Shown: positions 41,198 to 43,089 of the stretch, in pieces | Position numbering within the stretch: the first letter of the stretch is position 1 | Layout: the number at the start of each line of letters is the position of its first letter | DNA from: Vampirovibrionales bacterium | GTDB taxonomy: Bacteria > Cyanobacteriota > Vampirovibrionia > Vampirovibrionales > JAJTHC01 | Direction of reading: 5' to 3' | Length of the DNA: 43,089 bases | Assembly (NCBI GenBank): GCA_947458095.1 | Contig: CANGYO010000004.1 | Coordinates: 1-43,089 of the forward strand | Notes under the pieces: model-generated | Databases searched by the model: none | The model's input: the letters and a program-made list of their open reading frames with translations, nothing else | Told to the model about the DNA's origin: nothing | Position numbers and translations under genes: made by a program

Positions 41198-41869
41198 ATG
41201 AACCTGCCTTGCCTTAATCACTTTACAAGAGCCTTCACCCTGTCTGAAATCCTGATTATTTTAGGGATTATGGGAGTGCTGAGTGCGATTACGCTACCGT
41301 CTTTTTTTGAAAATCAAACGCGAAACAACTGTGCTTATGTCATTAAATCGAGCATTTTAGCGTCTAATAGCCTTTTAGAAGATGCCTTTGCCTTTGGTCG
41401 CACCAACTTAATGAATGAAGCCGTTGAGCGATTAACGACCATTCGTAATTGTTCCACGGTTGTGACCACAGATCCACAGACAAATATAACAACCACGACA
41501 GGCTTGTCGGCTACAGCAGGAGGGTGCTGGAATACCACATCGCAACAAGCTTTACCGACGGGTGTGGCAAATGCAGGCGTATTACTGAAAAATAATGCGG
41601 TTATTTTAGGGTTTAAACCCGCCGTATTATCAACAGATGAGCTTATTCGTTTTATTATTGACGCCAATGGGGTGGCGGGTCCTAATTCGGTAGGGGTGGA
41701 TCAAATCAATTTGGTGACGTGTACGACCACGGCATTTTGTCAATCAAACGCCACCATGCAAACGCTTTCAGCACAAGGTTACAAGGTCGTTCCTGGGCAA
41801 CTTTTACCTGCCAGTGTTTCAGATCTAGAGTCTGTAGCACTTTATGACCGAGTCTTTGACAGCATTTAA
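41198..41869 (+). CDS. type IV prepilin-like protein
   Basis: The N-terminus RAFTLSEILIILGIMGVLSAITLP is a class III signal: a short leader, cleavage before FTLSE, Glu at mature position 5 and a long hydrophobic helix. The residue at -1 is Ala instead of the usual Gly, which some prepilin peptidases accept. The mature part (about 210 residues) has four Cys that could form disulfides, as in minor pilins. AAGGGAAATAG before the ATG supports the start. The stop TAA shares its last A with the first base of repeat B2. It presumably uses the PilB/PilC machinery. Confidence 0.85.
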   Translation: MNLPCLNHFTRAFTLSEILIILGIMGVLSAITLPSFFENQTRNNCAYVIKSSILASNSLLEDAFAFGRTNLMNEAVERLTTIRNCSTVVTTDPQTNITTTTGLSATAGGCWNTTSQQALPTGVANAGVLLKNNAVILGFKPAVLSTDELIRFIIDANGVAGPNSVGVDQINLVTCTTTAFCQSNATMQTLSAQGYKVVPGQLLPASVSDLESVALYDRVFDSI

Positions 41870-42033
41870 TACCTAATTAAACGATTAAATAGGGTCTGGC
41901 GTCTTCGTTGTCGCTCGGGTTCTCGATGTGCTTATGGTCGTTTGTGTACACCTCACACATCTGCGAGTCTAGGCTCCTATAGTGTTCGATAGATGAAACA
42001 GGCTATGAGGCTATTCACTCGTTTAAATGGTAT
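41869..42033. repeat. dispersed repeat B, copy 2
   Basis: Starting atacctaattaaacgattaa and ending ctcgtttaaatggtat, it is B1 in the opposite orientation with a variant right portion (tatagtgttcgatagatg). The core cacctcacacatctgcgagt is conserved. A further partial end (gtttaatgggtataaatggt) follows to 42060. The left end overlaps the prepilin stop codon. Confidence 0.85.
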
Positions 42034-42062
42034 CAGTCGTTTAATGGGTATAAATGGTATAA

Positions 42063-42132
42063 AAATAGCACCCCAAGCTAACAACAATGAGTCTTCATCA
42101 GAATAGACCGTAATTGTTATAGGATGCTATTT
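42063..42132. other. long imperfect hairpin downstream of the second HExxH gene
   Basis: AAATAGCA pairs with TGCTATTT at the base and CTAACAACAAT with ATTGTTATAG further in, giving a stem-loop of about 70 nt. It lies 33 nt past the stop of the leftward HExxH gene and could terminate or stabilise its transcript. There is no strong T-run. Confidence 0.4.
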
Positions 42133-42165
42133 CAAGCAATTCAAAAGCCTTGAACGAGGAAAAGA

Positions 42166-42795
42166 CTAGGAAATCGTGCCTGCGTTGTGTGCCTGCATGA
42201 GATCAGGGTGATACCCAAAGGCGGCTTTTTGTTGTTTAGCAGCCAATGCTTTAGAGAGGGCGGGTCGTTGAGACTCCACTTGTGACGCTTTGGCTAAGTT
42301 GGCACGACCAATGGCAGCGACATTACGGTCGGCTCCAGACATCTGCCCGTAGCCACCAATACCAGCCCCTTCAGGTGCGTGAGCAGAACTCACTAACCCT
42401 TCGCTTTGACGCTTAAAGGTAGACAAATAACTGGGGTTCATCATCGCTTGTTGAACATCTAACTGAGGCACTGAAAGGCTCACATGCCCTGCAACGGTTA
42501 AGCCGTCTTGCGTTTCAAGCACAGGGCCTGATGTGGAAAGCCCTGCGGCTTTGGCTTTACTGTCATGGGCTCTTTCGTGAGCCAAAACACCCTGACGAGA
42601 ATGTTCTGCAGCGGTGACACCACTGCTATTTTTAAACTGAGATTTCGGCGTGCCTTCAGCCCCTGTAAAGGTATTGCCAAACATGGTGAGGCGATACTGC
42701 CTTTGTTGGGCTTTTTGAGGCCCTGCTTTAAGTGATTTGTTTTGATTGAGAGGGGTTAAGCCACCTGACAATCCTGAAGAAGCGGAAAGAGCCAT
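42166..42795 (-). CDS. putative HExxH metalloprotease, SprA-related/CJM1_0395-like, paralogue of 23991-24827
   Basis: The 209 residues contain VLAHERAHDSKAKAAG (HExxH: H73, E74, H77) followed by VLETQDGLTVAGHVSL, the order seen in the SprA-related family of putative metalloproteases (HE..AH ... DG ... GGxVxL). The segments GLVSSAHAPEGAG, GYGQMSGADRN and the tail HPDLMQAHNAGTIS match the paralogue at 23991. The N-terminal 60 residues are polar and unrelated. No Sec signal is visible. AAGGAAAATATCTC before the ATG is a good ribosome-binding site. Repeat A4 lies about 145 bp upstream. Confidence 0.7.
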   Translation of the reverse strand: MALSASSGLSGGLTPLNQNKSLKAGPQKAQQRQYRLTMFGNTFTGAEGTPKSQFKNSSGVTAAEHSRQGVLAHERAHDSKAKAAGLSTSGPVLETQDGLTVAGHVSLSVPQLDVQQAMMNPSYLSTFKRQSEGLVSSAHAPEGAGIGGYGQMSGADRNVAAIGRANLAKASQVESQRPALSKALAAKQQKAAFGYHPDLMQAHNAGTIS

Positions 42796-42939
42796 GAGAT
42801 ATTTTCCTTAACACATCTACTTTTAGGGGGGTAAATGAAAAACGACATTACGAAAAGGACATTTCCTTTACCCACTAATTCTACCTAAACTGTAGTAGAT
42901 TGGCAAGTACTTATTTAAAAAACGTTACATATAGTGTTT

Positions 42940-43089
42940 CATAGTGTTTTAAAGAGTTTTCCGTACAGTAGGCTAGACGAGGAGCCTAGATTGTTTTGTG
43001 AAGAAGTGTAGATAGACCTACATGACTGAACAAAATAATCGTAGCGACAAAGTATAGGCACTGTAGGGGAAATTATTTAAAATACTATA
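42940..43089. repeat. dispersed repeat A, copy 4, ending exactly at the window edge
   Basis: This 150-bp copy differs from A2 at only a few positions. The preceding ten bases (tatagtgttt) duplicate its own left end. The last base of the window is the last base of the terminal inverted repeat (aatactata), as expected if an assembly broke at a repeat. Confidence 0.88.

Noticed and set aside
1-43089. CRISPR arrays, tRNA or rRNA genes
   Set aside because: No regularly spaced direct repeats and no cloverleaf or rRNA signature sequences were seen; the dispersed repeats are not arrayed.
1031-43089. A and B repeats as integron attC sites
   Set aside because: They are not at cassette boundaries in series, no integrase is present, and the ends lack the GTTRRRY core; TA-bounded inverted ends fit MITEs better.

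Overview
The window looks like the genome of a motile, Gram-negative, diderm bacterium. An outer membrane is indicated by BamA, a TolC-family channel, the flagellar P- and L-ring proteins and the LPS enzyme KdsD. It also carries type IV pilus genes (pilB, pilC, a prepilin) and a flagellin-glycosylation set. The mix of cyanobacteria-like features (three-POTRA Omp85, glycine-zipper periplasmic protein) with flagella and many lineage-specific secreted proteins suggests a non-photosynthetic cyanobacterial relative (Vampirovibrionia/Melainabacteria type). That placement is inference and there is no rRNA gene here to test it. The window ends exactly at the terminal inverted repeat of a dispersed repeat and begins inside a truncated CDS, as expected for a complete short-read contig.

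Layout. 1-2.6 kb: a truncated gene, an EF-hand protein, two repeat elements and an unknown membrane protein. 2.7-6.9 kb: kdsD, an MTH1187-family thiamine-binding protein and deoC (leftward), then trxB and an SDR oxidoreductase (rightward). 7.0-9.4 kb: flgH-flgI-flgJ. 9.8-11.8 kb: recF and an HdeD-like membrane protein. 12.0-14.2 kb: a small protein and a 650-residue protein with ABC1/UbiB-like kinase motifs. 14.2-20.2 kb: bamA, trhO, a glycine-zipper protein, a small protein with a near-consensus promoter, and a secreted TPR/matrixin-like metalloprotease. 20.6-24.8 kb: pilB, pilC and a putative HExxH metalloprotease. 24.9-26.4 kb: rpsP with a long acidic tail and an AT-rich HEPN-like gene. 26.4-31.9 kb: a Maf-type glycosyltransferase, a CMP-sugar synthetase-like enzyme, flhB and a GT4 glycosyltransferase. 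32.2-38.4 kb: a TPR protein, citrate synthase, a small protein, a TolC-family protein and another small protein. 38.6-41.9 kb: two overlapping WYL-type regulators, a membrane protein and a prepilin. 42.2-42.8 kb: a second HExxH protein, paralogous to the one after pilC.

The most unusual property is a dense set of short dispersed repeats, called here A, B, C, D and E. They have terminal or internal inverted repeats and sometimes nest in each other. They are not neutral filler: the end of B supplies or abuts the stop codon of four genes, a B core supplies the last codons of the TolC-family gene, and the right end of A supplies the ribosome-binding region and start codon of the SDR gene. A second recurrent signal is a TGTAACA / TGTTACA box in intergenic regions, in several cases just upstream of recognisable sigma70-type promoters.

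Candidate new biology: the kinase-like protein with its small upstream partner; the paired HExxH proteins sharing a C-terminal tail; the tandem WYL regulators next to a prepilin; the solitary HEPN-like gene; and the gene-end-remodelling repeats.
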